The position numbers were made by a program, and so were the translations under genes. A DNA stretch of 64,000 nucleotides from Crocinitomicaceae bacterium (lineage in GTDB: Bacteria; Bacteroidota; Bacteroidia; Flavobacteriales_D; Crocinitomicaceae): the NCBI GenBank assembly GCA_022447665.1, contig JAKVAQ010000003.1:1-64000 (forward strand), read 5' to 3'. How positions within the stretch are numbered: the stretch's first letter is position 1; every line of letters begins with the position of its first letter. Below, piece after piece: positions 1 to 7,958 of the stretch. Below the pieces are notes generated by a model. It made no database searches. It worked only from the letters and a program-made list of their open reading frames with translations, and had not been told where the DNA came from.

Positions 1-2130
1 TGTTATAGACGTCCACCGGGAAGAAAAAAACACGTTGATGGTCAAAACTTTGAAGACATCTATTACACGGTTCGTGTAGGAGATGCTTGGGGTGAATCAG
101 CGATTATTGACAAATCTTCAGGTTACGTAAATAAAGAGGTAAATGAAGGTAAAAACCATACCGCGCCAGTTAGCGTTTCGGCTGATGGAATGACACTTTA
201 TATTTATAAAGAAAATGGTATTTGGAAAAGTGAGAAAAACGAATCTGGTCAATGGGGTATTCCAAAAAGAATGAACCAGAATGTGAACATTGGTGAAGCT
301 ACTCCAAGTATTTTTGTTACTCAAGATGAAAGTGAAATGTTCATTGTTGGTCTAAATGCTGATGATGGATTCGGAGGTAGAGATATTTACTACTCAAAGA
401 AAAACGAGAATGGATCATGGAGCAAACCTGAGAACTTAGGTCCAACTATTAATACGGAATATGACGAAGATGCTCCATATTTTTCTAAAGATGGTAAAAC
501 GCTTTATTTCGCATCTAAAGGCCACAACACAATGGGTGGTTTCGACATCTTTAAAACTGAAAGAGATGAAAATGGTAACTGGAGTGATCCTGTAAATATA
601 GGGGCGCCTGTGAACTCTTCTGGAGATGATATTTTCTATGTAGAGAATTCGGAAGGTACTTTGGCTTACTATTCTTCAATGCGTCCAGGTTCTTTCGGAT
701 ATATGGATATCTATACGGCTAAATACGGTTGTAAAAATATTCCTACAACAAACGTTAAAGGTTATGCCGTTTTCTCTGAAAATAACCTTCCTGTAAACGG
801 TGTAATAAAAATCACCAATAAAGAGACTGGTGAAGAAATGGGAACATTTTCTACAAACCCTAAAACTGGAAAGTACGAAATGGCCTTACCACCTGAACAA
901 ACTTATTTATTAGAGTTAGTTATCGCTCAAAGCCGTTACACTAAAATTCGTCCGCATGTTGAAGAATTCTTCATTCCTAAGCAATGTGAGACATACAACC
1001 TTTATCAAGAGATTACAATTGAGTATCTATACGATGAGTCTGGTCAAGAATACGCTTCGAAAGCAACTTTTAAGAACGCAATGTTCGATATTGAATCTGA
1101 GATTGAAGAAAAATATGGTGTTAGCGATTTCTCAGGATCAGTAGGCGCTATTGATTTCGTTTCAGGTATTGGTGGAGAAGTTTCTCATTCTGGAACTTCG
1201 AATGCAGAAGGAATTGAAGTATGGTTAATGAATACTAATCATCAAGTGCTTAGAATTGATGAAACTGATGCGAATGGTAAGTTTTCGTTTGAGCATATTG
1301 ACACAACTCAGGAGTACATTCTTTTATTTAATCAAGATGATGCCAATGCGAGCTACAAGAGCCTGTTAGGGGGGAATGAAAACAACCTTAACTTAACTGG
1401 TAACGTTTACAATTTCTCGAATGAAACTAACACGAATAGAGCATCACAAAAAATCTACCTTTCGAACACTCAAAAAGTGGTAGCCAATATTGTAACTACC
1501 GGCGATAATGGTAAATACGAATTAGCGGCAAACTCATCTAATCCATTCGAAGTTGAAGACGTTAACAACAATGTTACCTTCTCTTACAACTTAGATAATT
1601 CAGATGCAGAAATTACTTATTCGGCATTTATACACACAATTGATCCTAATAATACTGAGCTAACCTACACGGAAGAAGTAGATATTATTGAACTGAAAGA
1701 AATGGTAGAGGATTCTACTGGTGGTTCAGGATCGGGAAGCGAACTTCAGTTATTTGCAGATTTGCTGTTCGATTTTGATAAGCACTTTCTTAGAGATAAA
1801 AGTGAAAACATACTTGATAACCTTTATAACTTCATGAAAGAAAATAAAGAAGTTACTATTCGTCTTGAAGGACATACAGACTGGTTTGGTTCTGAACCTT
1901 ACAACGATAAATTATCTAAGCGTAGAGCTCTCGCAGCACACAAATACTTAATTGATAAAGGTATTGCTGCAAATCGCATAAGTAATGCATGGTTTGGGGA
2001 AACAAGGGAAAAAGTTCCTAATGCTTATCCAGATGGAGCGGATAATCCTGAAAACCGTCAGCTTAACCGTCGTGTTGAAATTAAGATTGAAGTTCCAGAA
2101 ATGGCAGACTTATATCTATCTTTGCAATAA
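1..2130 (+). CDS. PorE-like OmpA-family outer-membrane protein (5' end outside window)
   Basis: The reading frame is already open at base 1, so only the last 709 residues are present. The visible part has PD40/WD40-like propeller repeats (several SxDG..LYF and GGxDI(Y/F) units, about residues 20-240), a carboxypeptidase-regulatory-like domain (about 245-330), further beta-rich segments, and a C-terminal OmpA peptidoglycan-binding domain (about 585-700) with the DFDK strand, GHTD and an NRRVEI end. This order resembles PorE of the type IX secretion system, which ties the machinery to peptidoglycan, but similar proteins with other roles are common in Bacteroidota and the N-terminal TPR region expected for PorE is not visible. 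Family assignment is firm; the PorE identity is inference. Confidence 0.85.
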   Translation, partial: CYRRPPGRKKHVDGQNFEDIYYTVRVGDAWGESAIIDKSSGYVNKEVNEGKNHTAPVSVSADGMTLYIYKENGIWKSEKNESGQWGIPKRMNQNVNIGEATPSIFVTQDESEMFIVGLNADDGFGGRDIYYSKKNENGSWSKPENLGPTINTEYDEDAPYFSKDGKTLYFASKGHNTMGGFDIFKTERDENGNWSDPVNIGAPVNSSGDDIFYVENSEGTLAYYSSMRPGSFGYMDIYTAKYGCKNIPTTNVKGYAVFSENNLPVNGVIKITNKETGEEMGTFSTNPKTGKYEMALPPEQTYLLELVIAQSRYTKIRPHVEEFFIPKQCETYNLYQEITIEYLYDESGQEYASKATFKNAMFDIESEIEEKYGVSDFSGSVGAIDFVSGIGGEVSHSGTSNAEGIEVWLMNTNHQVLRIDETDANGKFSFEHIDTTQEYILLFNQDDANASYKSLLGGNENNLNLTGNVYNFSNETNTNRASQKIYLSNTQKVVANIVTTGDNGKYELAANSSNPFEVEDVNNNVTFSYNLDNSDAEITYSAFIHTIDPNNTELTYTEEVDIIELKEMVEDSTGGSGSGSELQLFADLLFDFDKHFLRDKSENILDNLYNFMKENKEVTIRLEGHTDWFGSEPYNDKLSKRRALAAHKYLIDKGIAANRISNAWFGETREKVPNAYPDGADNPENRQLNRRVEIKIEVPEMADLYLSLQ

Positions 2131-2148
2131 CATAATTGCAAGAATTTC

Positions 2149-2982
2149 ATGAACTTAAATCTAAAGCGTCCACTCGCTTTCTTTGATCTAGAAACAACTG
2201 GACTTGATATCTCAGCAGATCGTATAATTGAAATTGCCATTCACAAGGTAATGCCGAATGGCAACGAAGACAAACTAGTACTTCGTATTAATCCTGAGAT
2301 GAATATTCCGGCAGACTCCACCGCCATACATGGAATTACAGATTATGATGTAAAAGATGCACCGACCTTTAAGGAAGAAGCTCAAAACATTATTACATTT
2401 ATTGGAAATGCTGATTTAGCGGGATATAACTCCAATAGATTTGATGTTCCCTTTCTACTTGAAGAACTCTACCGAAACGATTTTGAGCTTGACATGAGCG
2501 ATCGGAAAAGCATTGACGTACAAACCATTTTCCATAAAATGGAACAACGAACCTTAGAGGCTGCACTCAAGTTCTATTGTAAAAAAGAATTGAAAAACGC
2601 GCATAATGCACATGCAGATGCCTTTGCTACCTACGAGGTTTTAAAAGGACAACTGGAAATGTATGAAAATCTTGAAAATGATGTTGATGCATTAGAGGCC
2701 TTTACACACCAAGGACAGAATAGAAAGATTGATTTCGTAGGACGTTTGGCTTTGAATGATAAGGGAGAAATGATATATAATTTCGGTAAGAATTCAGGTA
2801 AGACAATTGCACAAGTATTAAAGTCTGAACCAGGGTACCATAAATGGATCATTGATAACAACTTCCCTACCTACACTAAAAAAGTCCTTGAAAAAGAAGT
2901 AAATAGAATCAAAAGTACAAATAATCAAGGCGGAAGTATCGAGAATAAATTAGACGCTTTAAAGAAAAAATTCAACAACTAG
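2149..2982 (+). CDS. DEDDh 3'-5' exonuclease (DnaQ/ExoX-like)
   Basis: A 277-residue protein with all DEDDh exonuclease motifs: Exo I FDLETTG (D13, E15), Exo II NSNRFD (D99) and Exo III HNAHAD (H152, D157, pattern HxAxxD). These residues bind the two catalytic metals that remove 3'-terminal nucleotides from DNA or RNA. The region after about residue 185 contains an FGKxxGKT...YHKWI segment like the small C-terminal domain of ExoX-type proteins. It lies 18 bases after the PorE-like gene and 1 base before the next gene, so co-transcription is likely. It lacks a polymerase-interaction motif that I can recognise; a general repair or RNA-processing nuclease is more likely than the replicative proofreading subunit. 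Confidence 0.88.
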   Translation: MNLNLKRPLAFFDLETTGLDISADRIIEIAIHKVMPNGNEDKLVLRINPEMNIPADSTAIHGITDYDVKDAPTFKEEAQNIITFIGNADLAGYNSNRFDVPFLLEELYRNDFELDMSDRKSIDVQTIFHKMEQRTLEAALKFYCKKELKNAHNAHADAFATYEVLKGQLEMYENLENDVDALEAFTHQGQNRKIDFVGRLALNDKGEMIYNFGKNSGKTIAQVLKSEPGYHKWIIDNNFPTYTKKVLEKEVNRIKSTNNQGGSIENKLDALKKKFNN

Positions 2983-2983
2983 T

Positions 2984-3592
2984 ATGAAAATCATTTGTAT
3001 AGGACGTAATTATAGCGAACATGCTAAAGAAATGAACGCGGCTGTTCCAACACAACCAATGTTCTTTTTAAAACCAGATACAGCGCTGAATAGAGAAAAT
3101 AAATTCTACATTCCTAGCTTCTCAAATAATGTGCATTATGAACTAGAAATTGTAGTGAAAATATCAAAAGTAGGAAAGAGTATTGACCCGAAGTTTGCGC
3201 ATAAATACTACAACGAATTTACATTGGGAATTGATTTTACAGCTAGAGATCTTCAGGCCAAATGCAAAGAAAAAGGACATCCTTGGGAAATTGCGAAGGG
3301 ATTTGATAATTCGGCATTTCTGGCTTCTGAGACTTTTAACAAAGAAGATTACGACCTAAACAATCTGAATTTTGAACTTCTAAAGAATAATGAAAGTGTT
3401 CAAAAAGGAAGTAGTTCAGACATGATTTTTAAGATTGATGAGCTTATAGCATACGTGAGTAAGTTTATCACTTTAAAACAAGGAGATCTGCTGTTTACAG
3501 GGACTCCAAGTGGTGTAGGTCAGATTGTTCAAGGCGATCAATTAATTGGAAAACTAGAAGACAAAAAGGCGTTTGAACTAGCCGTACTCTAA
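2984..3592 (+). CDS. Fumarylacetoacetate hydrolase family protein
   Basis: A short (202-residue) FAH-fold enzyme. It begins with the family signature IGRNYxEHAKE, has the acidic metal ligands in YELEIVVKI and in GIDFTARDLQ, and ends with the conserved TGTPSGVG loop. The family cleaves or decarboxylates C-C bonds of beta-keto acids with Mg2+ or Mn2+; short members include acylpyruvases and oxaloacetate decarboxylases/tautomerases. The substrate cannot be read from the sequence. The start is one base after the exonuclease stop, implying one transcript. Confidence 0.88.
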   Translation: MKIICIGRNYSEHAKEMNAAVPTQPMFFLKPDTALNRENKFYIPSFSNNVHYELEIVVKISKVGKSIDPKFAHKYYNEFTLGIDFTARDLQAKCKEKGHPWEIAKGFDNSAFLASETFNKEDYDLNNLNFELLKNNESVQKGSSSDMIFKIDELIAYVSKFITLKQGDLLFTGTPSGVGQIVQGDQLIGKLEDKKAFELAVL

Positions 3593-3620
3593 AGAATTCC
3601 TAGGAAATATTAGAATTATC

Positions 3621-3653
3621 TTTGGTGTTTTTAATTTTTTTATTATAATTTTG
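3621..3653 (+). promoter_or_regulatory. Bacteroidota-type promoter of the acidic lipoprotein gene
   Basis: TTTG (3621-3624), 21 bases, then TAATTTTG (3646-3653), a full match to the Bacteroidota -33/-7 consensus TTTG / TAnnTTTG. Transcription would start near 3660, leaving a leader of about 48 bases. Not experimentally verified. Confidence 0.65.
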
Positions 3654-3707
3654 CCCCCAATTAAGGCAAACACGTTTAATCAATTGTAAATTAAAAGAAA
3701 CGCTATT

Positions 3708-3974
3708 ATGAAAAAGACATTTAAAATGTTAGCACTTGCATTTGTTGCATCTGCATTTATGGTATCATGCGGTGGAGATGACGCTGCAGAAGCTTTAACT
3801 GACGCTCTTAACGAGGCAGTTGAAGAAGTAAACGAAGAAATCGAAGAAGTTGCTGAAGAAATCGAAGAAGTAGTTGAGGAAGCAGATACTGCTAACGCTG
3901 ACGCTATGGCTTGCGAAGAAGGAGCTTGCGAAGATGGTGCTTGTGAAGGTGGAGACACTGAAGAAGCTCACTAA
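3708..3974 (+). CDS. Small acidic lipoprotein with Cys repeats
   Basis: An 88-residue exported protein. The N-terminus (MKKTFKMLALAFVASAFMVSC) is a lipoprotein signal; after lipidated Cys21 comes GGDD, an acidic stretch like those that direct Bacteroidota lipoproteins to the surface. The body is almost entirely Glu, Asp and Ala, with heptad-like EEVNEEIEEVAEEIEEV units that suggest a helix, and ends with three Cys spaced five apart (ACEEG-ACEDG-ACEGG). No enzymatic domain is visible. It is monocistronic, with its own promoter and a strong terminator. A structural or metal-binding role is possible but unproven. Confidence 0.8.
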   Translation: MKKTFKMLALAFVASAFMVSCGGDDAAEALTDALNEAVEEVNEEIEEVAEEIEEVVEEADTANADAMACEEGACEDGACEGGDTEEAH

Positions 3975-3994
3975 GAAATTTAGTTTCGAAAAAG

Positions 3995-4022
3995 AAGGCT
4001 ACCCATTGGGTAGCCTTTTTTG
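3995..4022 (+). terminator. Intrinsic terminator after the acidic lipoprotein
   Basis: Perfect 10-bp stem AAGGCTACCC / GGGTAGCCTT with loop ATT, followed by a run of T (4016-4021). It ends the lipoprotein transcript; its T-run also contains the TTTG box of the next promoter. Confidence 0.9.
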
Positions 4023-4049
4023 TTTTACGTGGGATTATGATTAATTTTG
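4019..4049 (+). promoter_or_regulatory. Promoter directly abutting the next start codon
   Basis: TTTG (4019-4022), spacer 19, TAATTTTG (4042-4049). The ATG of the next gene begins at 4053, only 3 bases after the -7 box, so a transcript from this promoter would have essentially no leader. Confidence 0.6.
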
Positions 4050-4052
4050 TGT

Positions 4053-4658
4053 ATGCCTCAAATTCCAGAACATTTAGCCAATCTCGAAGCATGGGAGTCG
4101 AGCAGAAGAAGGTTCGTAAAATCGGTCTTATTGGCAGGGGTAGCATTGCAAATACCAATATTCACGTCTTGTTCTAATATTACATTCAAAGGAAATGTAA
4201 AAGTTTCTGACGAACAAGCGAGCATTCTTAACCTCGTACTAAATAAACTTTGGCCTGATGATGGAAATGGTCCAAGTATCAAAGACCTCAATACCCAAAA
4301 TTACATACTCAACTTATTACTCCAAGAAGAGAAGCATAAGTATCACAATAAATTTATTGTTGAAGGAATTGATTGGGCCAATGAAACTTCCAAAGAAAAC
4401 TTAAAGGCCGATATACTGAATTTAAGTTCCGATGAGCTAGATAAACTCATGGAAATAATGATTGAGGATGAATATGGGAGTAAATGGTGTTCGGTTCTCA
4501 TCACCTATACCTATGAGTCACTTATACTCGATCCAGAATATGGAGCCCAACCAAATGAAGTTGGTTGGACCTGGTTAGGTCATACACCAGGAAGTCCAAG
4601 ACCAGATAGTTCAAATAACTACGACGCACTTTTTAAAATGGTGAATGATGAAGTATGA
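4053..4658 (+). CDS. Gluconate 2-dehydrogenase subunit 3 family protein, Tat-exported
   Basis: About 201 residues. The N-terminus carries a twin-arginine signal (SSRRRFVKSVLLAG, matching S-R-R-x-F-x-K) followed by a hydrophobic segment ending in a Cys. The rest matches the small subunit of membrane-bound gluconate 2-dehydrogenase-like complexes. Such subunits are exported folded together with, and often carry across, the FAD-containing GMC subunit, which is encoded next with a 14-base overlap. I place the start at ATG 4053; a TTG two codons earlier is in frame but less likely. No cytochrome c subunit is next to it, so the electron acceptor is unknown. Confidence 0.85.
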   Translation: MPQIPEHLANLEAWESSRRRFVKSVLLAGVALQIPIFTSCSNITFKGNVKVSDEQASILNLVLNKLWPDDGNGPSIKDLNTQNYILNLLLQEEKHKYHNKFIVEGIDWANETSKENLKADILNLSSDELDKLMEIMIEDEYGSKWCSVLITYTYESLILDPEYGAQPNEVGWTWLGHTPGSPRPDSSNNYDALFKMVNDEV

Positions 4659-6336
4659 TGTATGTGTAGTAGGCAGTGGAGCCGGTGCCGGACCAGTTAT
4701 ATACGAATTGAGTAAGGCTGGCTTTAATGTTGTTGTGCTCGAAAAAGGACCGTGGTTCAACACCGAGCACTTCTCAAAAGATGAAATGGTGGCTACCCGT
4801 CGTGATTTATACAAATCGGATTTAGAGGGAGAATTTCATGTTGTTGAGTCAAAGAATGATGCAGGAGAATGGGAAGCCAAAACAACACAAGCGAGTGGAA
4901 AATCTTATTGGAATGGTAACTGTGTGGGAGGATCTTCCAATTTTATGAGTGCCTATTTCCATCGCCTAAAACCGAACGATTTTAAACTTGCTTCTACTTA
5001 TCCGGATACATACGAGGGATCTAATACAGTTGATTGGCCTATATCTTACGACGATTTAGAGCCATATTATGCAAAAGTAGAGACCGAGATAGGCGTTTCA
5101 GGTAAGGTTGTACCTCATAAAGCCTTAGAACCTCGCTCTACAGAAGACTTTCCATATCCCCCATTAGGCACGAATGTGTTCGGAGAATGGGTAAAGGAAG
5201 CGGCAAAAGAAGAAAATGTACAAACCTTTCCTGCACCACGTGGAATTATTTCATCACCTAAAGGAAAAAGGAAAGCTTGTTATCACTCCAATTACTGTGG
5301 AAGTTTTGGTTGTAGTTCAGATGCCAAAGGAAGCAGCCGTGCTGCACTATTAGATCAAGCTATTGAAACAGGAAATTGTAAAATTATACCGCATGCTAAA
5401 GTATTCCATTTAGATTGTGGTGATGGTGAAGAAATCCAACGTGCAAAATATTATGATTCTTCAGGCGAGAAGAATATTGTTGAAGCCAGACTCTTTGTAG
5501 TGGCCTGTCAAGCCGTAGAAACCTCGAGATTACTATTAATGTCGAAAAGTGATAAATTCCCTAATGGACTTGCCAATAATAGCGGAAACGTAGGTAAAAA
5601 CCTTCTTTTTGCTGGAGGAGGTGCAGGTTCGGGGATTTTTGACTTGAATAAACTTGACGAAGACAAACGTAAGAAGTTTGATATTCCATTGACTTTCGTA
5701 AATCAAGCCACACAAGATTTCTATGAAATCGATGACGAAGAGTTCGGACCTGTGACTAAAGGTGGAACAATAGATTTCTTAATTGAACACTCAGCTCCAA
5801 TGCCAAAATTAATACGTCAAAAACGTGACGAGAATGGCAAGCTACTTTATGGTTCAGCGTTAAAATCCAAAATTCACGATTCTTTTCGCAACAAAAAACG
5901 TGTTCGTTTTGAGGTTTTTAACGATTGGATACCTAATGATGACTCCTTTATAAAGCTTAGCGAGGAACATGTTGATAAATGGGGCGATCCGGTTGGACAT
6001 ATTCGTATTGGTTACCTCGACGAAATGATTCGTGTGGGTAAATACATTGCAAAAAAAGCTACGCGTATTCTATTCCATACTGGAGCAAGAGATTTACAAT
6101 TTACTATTTCAGGTGCTCCACCTCGAAATTTAATGGCTGGAGGGTGTCGTTTCGGTACTGATCCTAAGACCAGTGTTTTGGATGCTAATTGTCAGGCGCA
6201 TGAAGTGAATAATCTTTACGTTACCGATGCAAGCTTTATGCCTACTGGAGGAAGCGTTCCATACACGTTCACAATATATGCGAATTCTTTTCGTGTGGCA
6301 GATAAGATTATAGAAAGACTTAATAGCGAAGCTTAA
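4645..6336 (+). CDS. GMC-family FAD-dependent oxidoreductase
   Basis: A 563-residue flavoprotein. The N-terminal Rossmann motif VVGSGAGAG (about residues 8-16) binds FAD; NGNCVGGSSN (about 92-101) is the GMC signature region and the C-terminal part shows NLYVTDASFMPTGG and the VADKI end. It has no signal of its own and overlaps the Tat-exported small subunit, so the two probably leave the cell as a complex. Odd point: where the family normally has catalytic His in HxxGTxRMG this protein has LMAGGCRFG, and the Asn of the later NP motif is also absent. This may mark a distinct subfamily with another proton acceptor. The sugar or alcohol substrate is unknown. Confidence 0.88.
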   Translation: MMKYDVCVVGSGAGAGPVIYELSKAGFNVVVLEKGPWFNTEHFSKDEMVATRRDLYKSDLEGEFHVVESKNDAGEWEAKTTQASGKSYWNGNCVGGSSNFMSAYFHRLKPNDFKLASTYPDTYEGSNTVDWPISYDDLEPYYAKVETEIGVSGKVVPHKALEPRSTEDFPYPPLGTNVFGEWVKEAAKEENVQTFPAPRGIISSPKGKRKACYHSNYCGSFGCSSDAKGSSRAALLDQAIETGNCKIIPHAKVFHLDCGDGEEIQRAKYYDSSGEKNIVEARLFVVACQAVETSRLLLMSKSDKFPNGLANNSGNVGKNLLFAGGGAGSGIFDLNKLDEDKRKKFDIPLTFVNQATQDFYEIDDEEFGPVTKGGTIDFLIEHSAPMPKLIRQKRDENGKLLYGSALKSKIHDSFRNKKRVRFEVFNDWIPNDDSFIKLSEEHVDKWGDPVGHIRIGYLDEMIRVGKYIAKKATRILFHTGARDLQFTISGAPPRNLMAGGCRFGTDPKTSVLDANCQAHEVNNLYVTDASFMPTGGSVPYTFTIYANSFRVADKIIERLNSEA

Positions 6337-7467
6337 TTGGAAGCTAAAAAACATATTCTTGTTGTTCCTCAATGGTACCCTAATAAAACAGATATTCAAT
6401 TAGGTGGATTTATTCAACAACAAGCTCGACTTATTTCCAGTGACTTTGAGGTGACAGTCCTCTACCCTCACCCTCTTCATGATGCGCATAAGGATTTTGA
6501 CTGCGAAGTGAAAATTGAAGAAAGTGTTCGAGAAATTCGTGTTTACTACAAACAAGATCAAGGGATATTAAGGCGATTGAAGAACTTTAGCCGTTTCAAA
6601 AAAGCACTTTCTATTGGACTCAAACAAATAGAAACTCCAATTGACTTATGTCATTTGCATGTTCCAATGCGTTCGGGGTTAATTTTAGAGCAAATAGAAA
6701 AAGATATACCTGTAGTTGTCACATCTCACTGGTCTGGTCATTTAAATGGAGAGTATGATAACTTACCAGCGAAAGAAAGGAAACTCTATTTAACGGCTTT
6801 GAAGCGCGCGAAGAAAATAACTTCTGTTAGTGAAGATCTACAAAAAGCCTTAACTAAAAATACAGGGGCAAGGTCTTCCGTCATTCCAAATCCAATATTT
6901 GGTACTCCTACTCCTTATCCATCAAATGAAAAAGGGGTAAAGATTTTGACGGTTGGTGACCTAAACAATCAAACAAAAAACTACATTGGATTATTAGAGA
7001 GTTTCTCGAAAGCTTTGAAGAAGAATGAAAATTTATTCTTAGATATAATTGGGGATGGTCCGGATAGAAAAATGATTCTTCATAAAATATCTAAACTAGG
7101 ATTAGAAGAAAAAGTAAAACTTCTAGGACGCATGTCTCAAAGCGAGGTACAAGAACGTTTTAAAGATTATCACTTTTTCGTGAATAATTCAATTACGGAA
7201 ACGTTTGGTATGGCTATCGCTGAAGCAATCGCAAATGGACGACCTGTAGTTTGTACAGCAAGTGGTGGCCCCAATCATTTTATTCGTAAAGAAAACGGAT
7301 TACTAATCCCATTGGGTGAAACTGCCGCATACGTCGCAGCAATAAACAAAATGACCGATAACTACCTTAATTACAATCCCACTGAAATCAGTAATAGTAT
7401 TCTCGCAATTTATGGAGAAAATAAGGTTAAGGAAGAATGGTGTTCTCTTTATAAATCAATCTTATAA
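6337..7467 (+). CDS. Glycosyltransferase family 4
   Basis: A 376-residue GT-B-fold glycosyltransferase. The N-terminus (HILVVPQWYPN...LGGFIQQQA) is the acceptor-side signature and the C-terminal half has the GT4 features VGDLNNQTKNYIGLLESF, IGDGPDR and SITETFGMAIAEAIANG..VV, where the ETFG..EA segment (EX7E type) binds the nucleotide sugar. The start is a TTG directly following the TAA of the GMC gene and in the same frame; no ATG precedes the conserved N-terminal motif, so TTG appears to be real. Its stop overlaps the next ATG (TAATG). It probably works on surface polysaccharide or lipid-linked sugar; donor and acceptor are unknown. Confidence 0.88.
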   Translation: MEAKKHILVVPQWYPNKTDIQLGGFIQQQARLISSDFEVTVLYPHPLHDAHKDFDCEVKIEESVREIRVYYKQDQGILRRLKNFSRFKKALSIGLKQIETPIDLCHLHVPMRSGLILEQIEKDIPVVVTSHWSGHLNGEYDNLPAKERKLYLTALKRAKKITSVSEDLQKALTKNTGARSSVIPNPIFGTPTPYPSNEKGVKILTVGDLNNQTKNYIGLLESFSKALKKNENLFLDIIGDGPDRKMILHKISKLGLEEKVKLLGRMSQSEVQERFKDYHFFVNNSITETFGMAIAEAIANGRPVVCTASGGPNHFIRKENGLLIPLGETAAYVAAINKMTDNYLNYNPTEISNSILAIYGENKVKEEWCSLYKSIL

Positions 7468-7958
7468 TGATTAGAAAGGTAAAGGAAAGCGATGCTCCTG
7501 CAATATGTGAAATGTACAATCACTATATCCGTGAAACGGTAATTACATTTGAAGAGGTTGAGCTAACATCAGCCGAAATGCTGGAAAGAATTCGCAAAGT
7601 AAAAGATAAGTTCTTTTGGTTGGTATATGAGGAAGACGGAAAGATTTTGGGTTATGCCTATGCCAATACGTGGAGAGAACGAGTGGCCTATCGCTATTCA
7701 ATAGAAACAAGTGTATATGTGGCTCCAAAAGCAAAAGGAAAAGGGATTGGAAAAATGCTTTATAAGGATTTGCTCAACCTGCTTAAAGAAGGAGGCTTTA
7801 AACAAATTATTGGAGGAATCACTTTGCCCAATAAACCCTCAGAAAAATTCCATGAATACTTCGGGTTTAAAAAAGTTGCCCATTTTAGTAAAGTAGGATT
7901 GAAATTTGACCAATGGCATGACGTTGGTTTTTGGCAGCTAGATTTTTCTGAGGAATAA
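7467..7958 (+). CDS. GNAT N-acetyltransferase (Pat/MnaT-like)
   Basis: A 163-residue single-domain GNAT enzyme resembling phosphinothricin/methionine-sulfone acetyltransferases: MIRKVKESDAPAICEMYNHY at the start, AYRYSIETSVYV as strand 4 and KGKGIGKMLY as the acetyl-CoA pyrophosphate loop (Q/RxxGxG/A type). It acetylates a primary amine with acetyl-CoA; family members act on methionine derivatives or amino acid analogues. It overlaps the glycosyltransferase stop by one base and abuts the next ATG, so it belongs to the same operon, which makes an amino sugar or lipid amine another possible substrate. Confidence 0.85.
   Translation: MIRKVKESDAPAICEMYNHYIRETVITFEEVELTSAEMLERIRKVKDKFFWLVYEEDGKILGYAYANTWRERVAYRYSIETSVYVAPKAKGKGIGKMLYKDLLNLLKEGGFKQIIGGITLPNKPSEKFHEYFGFKKVAHFSKVGLKFDQWHDVGFWQLDFSEE

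Noticed and set aside
3680-3958. Ser-rich open frame opposite the acidic lipoprotein
   Set aside because: Complement of the Glu/Ala-rich coding strand; the plus strand has promoter, lipoprotein signal and terminator.
4645-6336. GMC oxidoreductase as a pseudogene
   Set aside because: Despite missing catalytic residues the frame is intact, the FAD motif is perfect and the gene overlaps its partner subunit.
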